A stretch of 64,000 nt of DNA from Desulfurococcaceae archaeon (GTDB lineage Archaea > Thermoproteota > Thermoprotei_A > Sulfolobales > Desulfurococcaceae): positions 616,492 to 680,491 of the forward strand of contig JAGDWI010000001.1 in the NCBI GenBank assembly GCA_023269825.1, in the 5' to 3' direction. Numbering within the stretch: position 1 is the stretch's first letter; every line of letters starts with the position of its first letter. The position numbers and the translations under genes are program-made. The notes below the pieces were generated by a model. That model was given only the letters and a program-made list of their open reading frames with translations, was not told where the DNA came from and searched no databases. This document shows, one piece after another, positions 53,510 through 62,672 of this stretch.

Positions 53510-55537
53510 TTGTTACTATTTGAGGGATTGTGCTTGGAGAATATTCGGCAACATGTATTTGTAAGTATTATTTCGAGGTTTAGAGTTCTTTTAGTGTCTT
53601 TTTCAATAGCAATATGTTTACTTGTCTTTAATTATGCTAATCTCAATTATACCCCTTACTCTCTCGGTTGGTTTAGACTCATTGATATATCTTTCTGGGT
53701 GCTCTTTCTCGGCTCTCTTACTGGTGGTCTCCTAGATCTCTCATTATACTGGAGGAAAACACCAATATTATCAACAATCTTACAAACAGTTATAGGTGTA
53801 AGTATAATTATTACTGCTAGAATATCCTCAATGATTTATAGTCTCTTAAAATTAAGCTTCTACACGCAGGTTATTGGAGGCTCTATAATGGATGAGGTAT
53901 CCTATAAATTAACCACTATAAGTATCCTAGGGTCATTTATGATACTAGCATCTACAGCTATAAGTACCTGGTATAAAAAGCCCATAGTATTCCATGAAAG
54001 CCCAACACTCCACGCTATACTAATACAAGTAGCTAAACATCTTGGCAATATTAAACCGAGAACACTCTACATATTACTATTTCTCATAGGCTTCACGGTA
54101 AGACTATACCCAGAACTAAAATACCCAAGTCTACCAGTAGGCTGGGACACTCTTGAATATATATCTAATGCAAGAGACTTCGCCTACGAGTCGAAGCTCT
54201 TAACAAGATACATATGGCTAGGGGGTTGGAGAAACCTACCTCCACTACTAACATGGATTCCAGGATCTTTAGCAGTCCTCGGCATAGATCCACAGCTCTT
54301 CTTCAAGGTATATCCATCAATCATGGTTGGCTTGTTATCAATGTTATCAGCAATGATCACACATAGACTTACAAAGTCTAAGGTAATAGCCATTACAGCG
54401 GCTTTGCTAACCGTTTTCAACCCCTATGTGCTTGGGCAGAGTCAGCAGTGGCATAGGCATGTGCTTGGGTTAGTGCTTCTCATGGCTTATCTCTACTTCT
54501 GCGAGTCTAAGGCGAAACACCTGCATAGAGCCTTTATACTCGTCTTAGGGGCATTAGCATATGAACCAGTAGCTGTTCTAGCATTGTTCCTATCTATAGC
54601 TGAGACCCTGCTTGCCAAGGGTATGAGGAAGTTGCTGTTCTCGGCTACACTCATATTTACACTACTAGTGTTACTGTGGTATGTACGGTTCCCACAGACA
54701 CCTGTAATGGCGTTGACTCCTAGTGGGGTTTATGTTGCTGGAAATATAGAGTATAACCCTGCTACAGCACTCAACTATACAATCACTTGTCTACTCCTCC
54801 TATCACCATCAATAACTATAGCCACTATATGGAGGTCTATAGATGTGAGGACTAAGCTAACAATAGCACTTCTATTCCTAGCATTCATTGCACCAGCGCT
54901 ATGTGTTATAGCCCCAACTGATCAGCACAGGTGGTTTACAATACTCTTATCCATTATAACCCCCTATATAGTAGCAGGTTTGACTAGAATAAACAAAAAT
55001 CTCCTAGCAATAGCAACTATTTTAATCGTTCTCCTAGGTTCTGCATACCCATTCACAGAAAACGGATTTGAACACTTCAGGATATGGGCAAAGACACCAC
55101 TAGCTTCAGCATCTGGGTACCCGTGGAAACTAGAGCCAGCTCTAAAGAACTTAAGTGATGTGGAGAAGATTGCAGAGATTATAGCTTTACAGAAAGGGGT
55201 GGTACTAGTTAGCTTAGGCTTGTATCCACAGATCCACCTATACATAAGGAACCCTACAAACATTGTACCATTAAGCAGAGAACCTACATTGATAACGGCT
55301 ATAGCTTACATAGCTAAAAATAACTTATCGAAAATAATCACAGTAACCTCTACCAATATGAGTAGAGATCTGGAGACGTTTAGAGAGAAACCAGATCTCT
55401 ATAATGCAACACTAGCTCTACAACTAGGAGAGGAATACGAACAATTGTATATAGGTGTAGAGAGTGTGAGGGTAGATCTTCTCTATAGAGGAGCAACATC
55501 GAATATATACATAGTAGAGATAAATAAGACAAGGTAA
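53510..55537 (+). CDS. Large polytopic membrane protein, likely GT-C glycosyltransferase
   Basis: A 675-residue protein with about a dozen hydrophobic helices and a C-terminal soluble domain of some 130 residues. After the first helices of the GT-C part comes a loop YPSLPVGWDTLEYISNARDF, with an acidic residue in the first extracytoplasmic loop as in PMT/STT3-like enzymes. Such enzymes use lipid-linked sugars on the outer membrane face. TTG 53510, 53528 or 53534 are possible starts; GAGGG lies just before the latter two. It begins the second block of the glycan island. Confidence 0.75.
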   Translation: MLLFEGLCLENIRQHVFVSIISRFRVLLVSFSIAICLLVFNYANLNYTPYSLGWFRLIDISFWVLFLGSLTGGLLDLSLYWRKTPILSTILQTVIGVSIIITARISSMIYSLLKLSFYTQVIGGSIMDEVSYKLTTISILGSFMILASTAISTWYKKPIVFHESPTLHAILIQVAKHLGNIKPRTLYILLFLIGFTVRLYPELKYPSLPVGWDTLEYISNARDFAYESKLLTRYIWLGGWRNLPPLLTWIPGSLAVLGIDPQLFFKVYPSIMVGLLSMLSAMITHRLTKSKVIAITAALLTVFNPYVLGQSQQWHRHVLGLVLLMAYLYFCESKAKHLHRAFILVLGALAYEPVAVLALFLSIAETLLAKGMRKLLFSATLIFTLLVLLWYVRFPQTPVMALTPSGVYVAGNIEYNPATALNYTITCLLLLSPSITIATIWRSIDVRTKLTIALLFLAFIAPALCVIAPTDQHRWFTILLSIITPYIVAGLTRINKNLLAIATILIVLLGSAYPFTENGFEHFRIWAKTPLASASGYPWKLEPALKNLSDVEKIAEIIALQKGVVLVSLGLYPQIHLYIRNPTNIVPLSREPTLITAIAYIAKNNLSKIITVTSTNMSRDLETFREKPDLYNATLALQLGEEYEQLYIGVESVRVDLLYRGATSNIYIVEINKTR

Positions 55538-55616
55538 GAAGATAGCTATAGCTAAAACCCCCACACAACTTTTTATATTACTGCACATTTGTCTAGTTTT
55601 GAGGATTTGATGATAT

Positions 55617-56690
55617 ATGGCTTACCCAAAAATCTCCATCATCTGGCTTAACTACAATTCCATGAAGATACTACCACTAGTGCTACAATCCCTCGAATCC
55701 ATTGCAAGCATTGACTATCCTAGTGATAGGTATGAGCTTATAGTTGTTGATAATGGTTCTACTGATGGTAGCTTTGAGGAGATCAAGGGATTTCTCGAGA
55801 GGAAAAGTAGTCTTAGGAGAAAGATTGTTAAATTAGACTATAACCTTGGCTTCGCTGGTGGGAATAATATTGGCTTTATAGCTAGGGATAGGGAGAGTAA
55901 ATATGTGCTTTTATTGAATAATGATGCGGTGTTATTTCAGGAGGGTCTTAGAGTTCTAGTTGAATACGCTGAGAAACATAGTGGTGTTGCTGGATTACAG
56001 GGTGTTGTATTGAAGTATGGGTCTAAGCTCATAGATACTGCTGGAGACTATATTGATGAATTACTACTAACACATGTTCTTGGAAGTAATCAGGAGTATC
56101 CGTGGATTTTACGTAAGCCGATCTACGTGACGTATGTTGATGGTTGTTGTTCACTCTATAGAGTTGAAAGCCTATTGAAGTGTACTGGTGGCAAGCTATT
56201 TATTAATGAGTTTTTCGGCTATGGTGATGACAATGTACTTGGATTAATGTTGTGGAGTTGTGACTGCAGATTAATAGCTATACCGGAGATTATAGCCAGT
56301 CATGCAAGGGGACTAACTTTTGGTAGGGGGAGGAAAAGCACTACTTCAACTTACTTAAGTGAGAGGAATAGAGTAGCTTTAACACAGATCACTAATACTA
56401 GGTATAAACACATATTGCTCCTACACGCATTAAGAAACCTCATAACTTCAACTCTACCTAGAACAGGGTTTAGCAACCTCGCGAAGAATAGGGCGAGAGT
56501 AATTATTGATGGAGTAAAGTTAGGGAGGAGGTTAAAGAATCAAGGGGTATTTCTAGACATCTATAAAGCCCCACTAGTTAAAATACCACTAAGAGATCTT
56601 AGAGTATTCTTCACAGCTAGACGCCTCATTAAGAAGTACTTTGAGAACTGGGCTTATAAGAACTTAAACCTCTTAACTATAGAGGATTAA
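55617..56690 (+). CDS. GT2 glycosyltransferase (rhamnosyltransferase-like)
   Basis: A 357-residue GT-A enzyme with PKISIIWLNYNSMKILPLVL, IVVDNGSTDGSFEEIK, LGFAGGNNIGF, LLLNNDAVLF (the DxD-type site) and an acceptor-side YVDGCCSLYRV and FGYGDDNVLG. It belongs to the rhamnosyltransferase-type GT2 group often encoded next to rml genes, which fits the operon just downstream. The start codon is ATG 55617 after TTGAGGATTTGATG. No membrane segment. Rhamnose as donor is inference from family and context. Confidence 0.87.
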   Translation: MAYPKISIIWLNYNSMKILPLVLQSLESIASIDYPSDRYELIVVDNGSTDGSFEEIKGFLERKSSLRRKIVKLDYNLGFAGGNNIGFIARDRESKYVLLLNNDAVLFQEGLRVLVEYAEKHSGVAGLQGVVLKYGSKLIDTAGDYIDELLLTHVLGSNQEYPWILRKPIYVTYVDGCCSLYRVESLLKCTGGKLFINEFFGYGDDNVLGLMLWSCDCRLIAIPEIIASHARGLTFGRGRKSTTSTYLSERNRVALTQITNTRYKHILLLHALRNLITSTLPRTGFSNLAKNRARVIIDGVKLGRRLKNQGVFLDIYKAPLVKIPLRDLRVFFTARRLIKKYFENWAYKNLNLLTIED

Positions 56691-56803
56691 TAATTGCCCC
56701 TCAACATTTAGATACTAATTAGGCTTTTTCCGGGTTTAAAATTTGAAAAGAGTGCGGCATGTTAACTTTGCTGCAATATAAGAGGTGGCGGTGTTTTGCA
56801 CAT

Positions 56804-56814
56804 GTTTAAATATT
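56804..56814 (+). promoter_or_regulatory. Promoter of the rhamnose operon
   Basis: GTTTAAATATT lies 34-44 bases upstream of the rmlA ATG, a fit for a TATA box with the transcript starting around 56835. The ribosome site GAGGTG is at 56837-56842, five bases from the ATG at 56848, so the leader is very short. It is the first clear promoter after the upstream GT2 gene, so rmlABDC form their own unit. Confidence 0.55.
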
Positions 56815-56847
56815 TCTCCTTTTCATTAAGTACTTTGAGGTGCTTAT

Positions 56848-57918
56848 ATGGATTTAAAGGGCCTTGTTCTCGCTGCTGGTGAGGGTTCTAGGCTTAGACC
56901 ATTCACTTTTTCTAGGCCTAAGCACCTTATTCCGCTGCTTGGTAAGCCTATGATCCAATACACTATTGACGACCTCGTGAACTCTGGTGTTAGTGACATA
57001 GGGATCATTGTTGGTTATTTTGGTGACTTAATTAGAGATGTTCTTAGTGATGGCTCTAAGTTTGGAGCTAAATTAACCTATATTACTCAGGAGAAGAGGC
57101 TTGGAATAGCACACGCGATACACTTAGCGATTGATCATGGGTTTATAGATAAATCCTTCATTGTATACCTCGGGGATAATATACTATCTAGTGGTGTGAG
57201 AAAACACTTAGAGAAATTTCGGGAGCGTGGGAGTGAAGTCTACATACTCCTCTCCAAGGTTAAAGACCCATCAAAATTTGGTGTTGCAGTCTTAAAGAAC
57301 GGTAGAATTGAGAGACTCGTTGAGAAGCCTAAAGAATTCATATCCGACTTAGCAGTTGTAGGCGTTTATTTCTTTAGAGACCCAGACCTAGTTGAAAAAG
57401 CCTTTAAAACGTTAAAGCCTTCATGGAGGGGTGAGTATGAGATCACAGAGCTCATTCAGTGGTTTATAGATAACAATTACCAAGTAGATTACGATGTGAT
57501 AACAGGTTGGTGGAAAGATGTGGGTACATATGATGGGCTCCTCGAGGCACTATATATGCTACTAGATAATGTAAATGAGAGATTTGAAGGCGATATCAGA
57601 GGGGAAGTTATTGGTAGAGCAATAGTTGAGAAGGAGGCTGTAGTAGAGGGCAGAGTCTATGGGCCAGCATACATAGGTAGAAACGTAGTCGTAGAGAAAG
57701 ACACTATTATCGAGCACTACACGTCTATTGAGCGGGAGGCCAAGATATTGTCTGGTTCTCTCTCCAGGAGCCTAGTGCTCGAGGAGGCCAGTTTGGACAT
57801 CGGGGGTCTCAGGCTAAGGGATAGCATTATAGGAGCTAGATCCATTGTTAAATCTCGAATGGGGAACCATGGAGAAGCCAGGCTGGTTATATCTGATTAT
57901 AGTATTGTAGAGTTCTAG
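56848..57918 (+). CDS. rmlA: Glucose-1-phosphate thymidylyltransferase, long form
   Basis: Makes dTDP-glucose, the first step to dTDP-L-rhamnose. The nucleotidyltransferase motif LAAGEGSRLRPFTFSRPKHL is at the N-terminus, then YLGDNIL with the metal aspartate, and FGVAVLKNGRIERLVEKPKE. The C-terminal about 110 residues have hexapeptide left-handed beta-helix repeats (GRAIVEKEAVVEGRVYGPAYI), so this is the long archaeal form (356 residues). Its stop is at 57918, and the next gene starts nine bases on. Confidence 0.93.
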   Translation: MDLKGLVLAAGEGSRLRPFTFSRPKHLIPLLGKPMIQYTIDDLVNSGVSDIGIIVGYFGDLIRDVLSDGSKFGAKLTYITQEKRLGIAHAIHLAIDHGFIDKSFIVYLGDNILSSGVRKHLEKFRERGSEVYILLSKVKDPSKFGVAVLKNGRIERLVEKPKEFISDLAVVGVYFFRDPDLVEKAFKTLKPSWRGEYEITELIQWFIDNNYQVDYDVITGWWKDVGTYDGLLEALYMLLDNVNERFEGDIRGEVIGRAIVEKEAVVEGRVYGPAYIGRNVVVEKDTIIEHYTSIEREAKILSGSLSRSLVLEEASLDIGGLRLRDSIIGARSIVKSRMGNHGEARLVISDYSIVEF

Positions 57919-57927
57919 GTGGTTGAC

Positions 57928-58935
57928 TTGAGAATAGCTGTCTTGGGTGGTGCTGGATTCATAGGGAGCAACTTTGTGAGATACCTAGTGAGCAACCATG
58001 AAGACGTACATGTCCTCGTATACGATAAACTAACATATGCTGGTAGACTGGAAAACCTTCACGGCCTCCTGGAAAACAAGCGATTAAAGTTTATACGGGG
58101 AGACATATGCAACGAGGAACTCCTCGAACACGCGTTAAGGGAGTTCCAAGCCGATGCAATAGTTAACTTCGCGGCGGAGACACACGTGGATAGATCAATC
58201 AACAACCCAGCCCCATTCCTCCACACAAATATATACGGAGTATTCACAATCCTCGAGGTCTCCAGGAGACTAGACATTAATAGACTCCTACACATGTCCA
58301 CGGATGAAGTATATGGAGACCTATACGGAGTCGAGGGAGAAGCAGACGAGAAATGGCCGCTAAACCCATCCAGCCCATACTCGGCCTCCAAGGCTTCCGG
58401 CGACTTATTGATTAAATCCTATGGCAGGACATATGGGTTAAAGTACATACTAGCCAGGCCCTCCAATAACTACGGCCCCTACCAACACCCCGAGAAGCTG
58501 ATACCGAGGACTATTATTAGGCTACTACACGGGAAACCAGCCACCATCTACGGGGATGGATCACAAGTTAGAGACTGGCTCTACGTTGAAGACACTGCGA
58601 GAGCACTATACACAATACTCACCAGGGGGGGATACCAAGAAGTGTATAACGTATGCGCCAGCGAGTCAGCCACAGTGAGGGAAATAGTCTATAGGGTGGT
58701 AGAGTCCATGGGAAGAGACCCAGCGAGAGACATAGTCTACGTGAAGGGGAGGCCAGGCGAGGACAGGAGGTACGCAATGAAGTGCAATAAAATACTCGGG
58801 CTAGGCTGGAAGCCGCTCGTTAAGCTAGGGGAGGGACTAGCAAAGACCATCGAGTGGTATACCCATAATGAATGGTGGTGGAGGCCGCTCGTAGACGAAG
58901 TCTATGTATTAAGCGATACCCCATGGAGGCATTGA
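57928..58935 (+). CDS. rmlB: dTDP-glucose 4,6-dehydratase
   Basis: Second step: dTDP-glucose to dTDP-4-keto-6-deoxyglucose. It has the NAD motif GGAGFIGSNFVRYL, ETHVDRSI, the catalytic STDEVYGD with YSASKASGD for the Tyr-Lys pair, and RPSNNYGPYQHPEKLIP, all typical. TTG 57928 gives MRIAVLGGAGF with AGGTGG five bases upstream; GTG 57919 is the alternative. Length is about 335 residues. Confidence 0.95.
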   Translation: MRIAVLGGAGFIGSNFVRYLVSNHEDVHVLVYDKLTYAGRLENLHGLLENKRLKFIRGDICNEELLEHALREFQADAIVNFAAETHVDRSINNPAPFLHTNIYGVFTILEVSRRLDINRLLHMSTDEVYGDLYGVEGEADEKWPLNPSSPYSASKASGDLLIKSYGRTYGLKYILARPSNNYGPYQHPEKLIPRTIIRLLHGKPATIYGDGSQVRDWLYVEDTARALYTILTRGGYQEVYNVCASESATVREIVYRVVESMGRDPARDIVYVKGRPGEDRRYAMKCNKILGLGWKPLVKLGEGLAKTIEWYTHNEWWWRPLVDEVYVLSDTPWRH

Positions 58936-58968
58936 ATTCCCCTAATGGATCAGTTTAATGGTGAAACC

Positions 58969-59865
58969 ATGAGAGTCCTAGTAACAGGTGGCACAGGCCT
59001 CCTAGGATACTGGGTTGTTGAGACCTATTCATCCAAGGGGTTCAAGGTTTACGCCACATACAATGAGAAGAATCCGCCGGGACTAGATGCCACTTGGATC
59101 AAGTTAAACCTAGAGAACCCTGAAAGTATAATAAGTGTTGTCGGGGAGACTAGGCCTGACATAATAGTGCACTCCGCGGCATACACCGACGTGGATGGAT
59201 GCGAGGTCAACAAGGAGAAGGCATATAGAGTCAACTATCTCGGCACAGAGGCCCTTGCAAGAGCGGGCCGAGACACGGGCTACTTCATATATGTGTCCAC
59301 CGACTACGTGTTCAATGGTGAAAAAGGACTCTACAGAGAGGAGGATACACCTGCACCAGTTAATTATTATGGGCTGAGCAAGCTCCTGGGAGAAGTAGCT
59401 GTTAGAGCAATCCTACCCAAGAACAGCGTCATAGTCAGGGTTAGCGGCCTCTATGGTTATAGCCCAACTGGTAAGAAGAACTTCGGAGTGATAGTACTAG
59501 AGAGACTGCTTAGAGGAGAGAACGTTGAAGCATTCATTGATCAATGGCTTTCGCCAACATATACGAGGTTCCTCAGTGAGATCCTGGCTAAACTAGTGGA
59601 TACAAAGCCCACGGGGATCTTACACATTGCTGGAGAGCGCTTGTCGAGATACGAGTTCGCTAGACTATTCGCCGAGGTGTTGGGGGTAGACGAGAACCTC
59701 GTGAAGCCGAGGCCCCTTGAATCGGTTAATCTCCCAGCTAGGAGGCCGAGGGATTCAAGCCTCAACACGGCGAAGGCCAGAGAGCTGGGTTTGTCTCTCC
59801 CACCTGTGCCTGATTGCCTAAAAGACATGGTCTCGATATATAAGAGGTTTATAGAGGGGTTGTGA
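58969..59865 (+). CDS. rmlD: dTDP-4-dehydrorhamnose reductase
   Basis: Last step: reduces dTDP-4-keto-rhamnose to dTDP-L-rhamnose with NAD(P)H. Motifs: MRVLVTGGTGLLGYWVVE at the N-terminus, HSAAYTDVDGCE, VSTDYVFNGEKG, and YYGLSKLLGE with the catalytic Tyr and Lys. ATG 58969 starts exactly at the conserved strand with GGTGA just before; ATG 58945 adds eight residues and is less likely. The rmlC gene starts directly after the stop. Confidence 0.94.
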   Translation: MRVLVTGGTGLLGYWVVETYSSKGFKVYATYNEKNPPGLDATWIKLNLENPESIISVVGETRPDIIVHSAAYTDVDGCEVNKEKAYRVNYLGTEALARAGRDTGYFIYVSTDYVFNGEKGLYREEDTPAPVNYYGLSKLLGEVAVRAILPKNSVIVRVSGLYGYSPTGKKNFGVIVLERLLRGENVEAFIDQWLSPTYTRFLSEILAKLVDTKPTGILHIAGERLSRYEFARLFAEVLGVDENLVKPRPLESVNLPARRPRDSSLNTAKARELGLSLPPVPDCLKDMVSIYKRFIEGL

Positions 59866-60417
59866 ATGCCTTTTAAGTCATTTAAGAAGCTAGATATACC
59901 GGGCATTGTTCTCGTCGAGTACACTAGGTTCCCGGATGAACGTGGCTTCTTCGCAGAGCTCTATAAGAGAACGGATTTTCTCGCCAATGACATACCATAC
60001 GACTTCGTGCAGACCAACCTTAGTTTCTCTAGGAGAGGCGTTATCAGGGGCCTTCACTACCAATTGAAGCCAATGGAGCAGGGCAAACTAGTCTACGTTG
60101 TGAGTGGCCGGGTCTACGATGTAGCAGTGGATATCAGAAAAGGATCTCCATGGTTCGGCAAGTACGTTGGAGTTTTTCTAGAACCCGGTTATGCTCTATG
60201 GATACCACCCGGCTTTGCACACGGATTCCAAGCCCTCGAAGACGCGTACTTCCTATACCTAGTAACAAAGGAGTACTCACCACAGCACGAGAAGTGCATT
60301 AAGTGGGATGATCCAGAAATAGGGGTTCAATGGCCGGTGAAAGAGAATGTGATATTAAGTGAGAGAGATAAGAAGTGCCCACCACTAAGAAGAGCGGAAA
60401 TAAACTTCGAGTACTGA
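59866..60417 (+). CDS. rmlC: dTDP-4-dehydrorhamnose 3,5-epimerase
   Basis: Third step in the pathway: double epimerisation of the keto sugar. It has RFPDERGFFAELYKR, GVIRGLHYQ with the catalytic His, VYDVAVDIRKGSPWFGKYVG with the active-site Asp and the strand after, and PPGFAHGFQAL. The 183-residue length is standard. The gene directly abuts rmlD (start at the next base), and the order rmlA-B-D-C is complete in one unit. Confidence 0.95.
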   Translation: MPFKSFKKLDIPGIVLVEYTRFPDERGFFAELYKRTDFLANDIPYDFVQTNLSFSRRGVIRGLHYQLKPMEQGKLVYVVSGRVYDVAVDIRKGSPWFGKYVGVFLEPGYALWIPPGFAHGFQALEDAYFLYLVTKEYSPQHEKCIKWDDPEIGVQWPVKENVILSERDKKCPPLRRAEINFEY

Positions 60418-60667
60418 AAACCACGTGTAGTATTTCAAGTTTCCTCGGAGTCAACTGGGTTTTACGCGGCTTTATCTCTGCCTCGAGCACTATATAACTA
60501 GAAGCATGGGTTAGCAATTTCCACACTCCAATCTTCCACACATCTCTAGGTTTTACGCACTCAAGATCTTGGTTTCTGAGATACTTCCACAAGTCCTCTA
60601 TATTTTCAACCAGACTACTGGGATCCCCAGCTGGCAAACTAGATCCCCGGGCAATTAAACAAATCCT
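60418..60667. other. Gap after rmlC, possibly a gene remnant on the minus strand
   Basis: A minus-strand frame runs through here (EDLWKYLRNQDLECVKPRDV, KLLTHASSYIVLEAEIKP) but then goes on antisense into rmlC, so its end at least is false. The part in the gap looks protein-like and may be a fragment of a lost gene. I can support no promoter or RNA in it. Confidence 0.3.
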
Positions 60668-61621
60668 CTAGGGTCTAGAGCTTCTAGGACTCTTTGCTAA
60701 CAAGAGTTTTGCTATTAGTGTTGTTACTGTAGCTATTAATGTGATAGCAAGTATGATTATGATCGTGAGTGCTGGTTTTTGCGTAAAAGTGTTTGGGAGT
60801 GTGGAGTATAGTGCGAGTAGTGTTATCGATGCTGTCTCGAGGTTTAAGTCTCCCTCACCCGTGTTGTCTGTGTAGAGTGTTGTGTATGGGTTTATAGACA
60901 TCAGCTTTGATGCGTACTTGTCTACGTTGCCTTGAAGCCCTAGTGCTCTATAGGTGTATACTGCTAGTGCTAGCTTGTATGCCTCGTACTTCCCAGTCTC
61001 CTGGTGGTATGCATCCGCGAAGCCTACTCCATCCCATAGCTCTTCTAGTTTCTCTAGTTCTCTCAGTGCACTCTCTCTATCCCCCTGGTGTAGACTGAGT
61101 AGCGCCTTGTACACGATCAGGTTTGAGTATCTATAGTAATCAGTGATCTCATTTGTCGTTCTCTTAACGTGAACTATCCTAACATTGTTCACAACGTCTA
61201 CCACGACGTGCTCAATGCTCGTGAAGGGCTGGGGTATTGGCTTACCCACGAGTACCTGGTGGTAATCGTAGAAGTCTGTGAGATAAGACTCCAGGAACCG
61301 CTTGACCCCATCTGCTAACTCTTGGTAGCCGCAGACATAGCGTAGTGCATAGTATGCGAGGTGGTTAGAGGAAGTATAGCAGACACTATTCTCCACCACT
61401 GGTGATTCAACGAGGCACTTGCCCCTATCCCCGAGGTCGACCACGAGGGATGAGAGGAGCTCACAGAGCTTCTCCCTAGTAAGTGGTTGCTGGACGCCAG
61501 TCTCCCCCGCCACCACTACCACGGGGAAAACCAGTAAGCTAGATGTAATCCCAGCTAGTAAAACCAGCGACATAAGCCACCCTAGCCACGCGTCGAACCC
61601 ACTATTAAGCCCCTGGCTCAC
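60668..61621 (-). CDS. Secreted helical protein anchored at both ends
   Basis: A 317-residue protein with an N-terminal hydrophobic helix (WLGWLMSLVLLAGITSSLLVFPV, about residues 13-35), a long outside domain of helices, and a C-terminal membrane helix (ALTIIIILAITLIATVTTLIA) with a basic tail. The outside part holds helical-pair units such as YKALLSLHQGDRESALRELEKL and YKLALAVYTYRALGLQGN, like TPR repeats, and four cysteines near the start. I do not recognise a family. It may be an S-layer-level protein of the island, but this is only inference. Confidence 0.65.
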   Translation of the reverse strand: MSQGLNSGFDAWLGWLMSLVLLAGITSSLLVFPVVVVAGETGVQQPLTREKLCELLSSLVVDLGDRGKCLVESPVVENSVCYTSSNHLAYYALRYVCGYQELADGVKRFLESYLTDFYDYHQVLVGKPIPQPFTSIEHVVVDVVNNVRIVHVKRTTNEITDYYRYSNLIVYKALLSLHQGDRESALRELEKLEELWDGVGFADAYHQETGKYEAYKLALAVYTYRALGLQGNVDKYASKLMSINPYTTLYTDNTGEGDLNLETASITLLALYSTLPNTFTQKPALTIIIILAITLIATVTTLIAKLLLAKSPRSSRP

Positions 61622-61713
61622 GTTAAACCCCCATCGAAAATACTAGCATGGAAACCCTGAATTAACCTCTATGAATAGACCAAAATATTATAGCACTGGC
61701 CTCTCGCTCACAT

Positions 61714-62154
61714 CTAAGGAGTAGGGTCTTTAGGTGTAACTACTACTATGCCTAATTCCTCTCTGATCTTCTCGGATTTGTTAATGATGTATGCGTCGAG
61801 GGTGATGAATACTCTACAGCCTAGTATACTACATGTGACTACGTGTAGTAGGTCTAGTGTTCTGAGCTTTAATTCCTCAGCGTATAATACTGCTTTCTCT
61901 AAGATCTCGTTGAAGTCTACTCCGGCAGTGCTGGCTCCAGCTTTCTCGACTGAGTATATGGCTAGTGCTACTGGGTCTTCGAGGCCTGCCCTAGAGTAAA
62001 CTGAGACTAACTCGGCCAGTGTAAGCTTGGATACGAGTCTTTTACTACTGATGCTGTCCAGGAGTTTCACTACTCCATTGTGGTGTGGATCTCTCTCATC
62101 GATATTGGCTACAACTATGTTCGTATCGAGGTATACACAGGCGTCACGGGTCAC
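61714..62154 (-). CDS. vapC: PIN-domain toxin (VapC type)
   Basis: RNase toxin of 146 residues. Acidic residues appear in the right order: YLDTNIVVANI at the N-terminus, SKLTLAELVSVYSRAG with the Glu, RTLDLLHVVTCS with the Asp, and FITLDAYIINKSEKI at the end. The GTG start overlaps the VapB stop by four bases (GTGA), a textbook toxin-antitoxin arrangement. It is the second pair on the minus strand of this region. Confidence 0.9.
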   Translation of the reverse strand: MTRDACVYLDTNIVVANIDERDPHHNGVVKLLDSISSKRLVSKLTLAELVSVYSRAGLEDPVALAIYSVEKAGASTAGVDFNEILEKAVLYAEELKLRTLDLLHVVTCSILGCRVFITLDAYIINKSEKIREELGIVVVTPKDPTP

Positions 62155-62402
62155 CGCTGGCGGTCCCTCGCTAGCAACTCGTTTAAGCCACCATGACTAA
62201 GCTTAACCCCCTTCCTCTTCAACTCCCCGACCCTCCTATACACGTTCTCCCAGTATTCAACCTCCCTCTTGACCTCTGAGAGACCCCTCTCTATCAGTAT
62301 GTTAAACGCGTGGTTCCTGCTCCTCGCAAGCCCATACCTAACCATTTTATCAGCTAACTCAACGATCTCCCTGCGAACCTTAATAGACACTGGAACACTC
62401 AT
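62151..62402 (-). CDS. vapB: VapB-type ribbon-helix-helix antitoxin
   Basis: From ATG 62402, 83 residues start MSVPVSIKVRREIVELADKM, the strand and first helix of a ribbon-helix-helix dimer, followed by a second helix SRNHAFNILIERGLSEVKRE and a charged tail that could inhibit the toxin. An in-frame upstream start at 62435 is less likely, as it adds a Cys/Trp-rich stretch. Its stop overlaps the toxin start. Confidence 0.85.
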   Translation of the reverse strand: MSVPVSIKVRREIVELADKMVRYGLARSRNHAFNILIERGLSEVKREVEYWENVYRRVGELKRKGVKLSHGGLNELLARDRQR

Positions 62403-62465
62403 AAGGGTACACCATGGAACACCAAAGCACACCATAATAACTATTAAAATACAACCTTAAAAACA

Positions 62466-62630
62466 ATGCCTATCCATCCAGGCCTGGAGTCCCCGGATGA
62501 AATATATAGAGACAGATTCAGAGTAAGTGTTGAATACTACTCGAAGAAAATCAGCGAGCACTACCTATGCATAGTTGTCGTAGCTGGTGATGCCGTAACC
62601 GCATACCTTATAAACCAGGAGAAATACTAG
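62466..62630 (+). CDS. Small DUF4258-like protein paired with DUF2283
   Basis: A 54-residue protein from ATG 62466. Its pattern, HPGLESPDEIYRDRF then VSVEYYSKKISEHYLCIVVV and VTAYLINQ, looks like the C-terminal part of DUF4258-type small proteins, where 'P-D-x-V', a central strand and 'V-x-T-A-Y' recur. It lies 42 bases before the DUF2283 gene on the same strand; such pairs are common in prokaryotes and may be toxin-antitoxin-like. There is no ribosome site, so it may be leaderless. The first half of the DUF4258 fold may be missing. Confidence 0.5.
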   Translation: MPIHPGLESPDEIYRDRFRVSVEYYSKKISEHYLCIVVVAGDAVTAYLINQEKY

Positions 62631-62672
62631 GAGTACCGAGTGAAAAGGTGGATCGTGAAGGAGTGATCATTT

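Noticed and set aside
60299-60637. Gene on the minus strand opposite the end of rmlC
   Set aside because: Half of it is antisense to a well-supported rmlC; only the part in the gap may be a relic.
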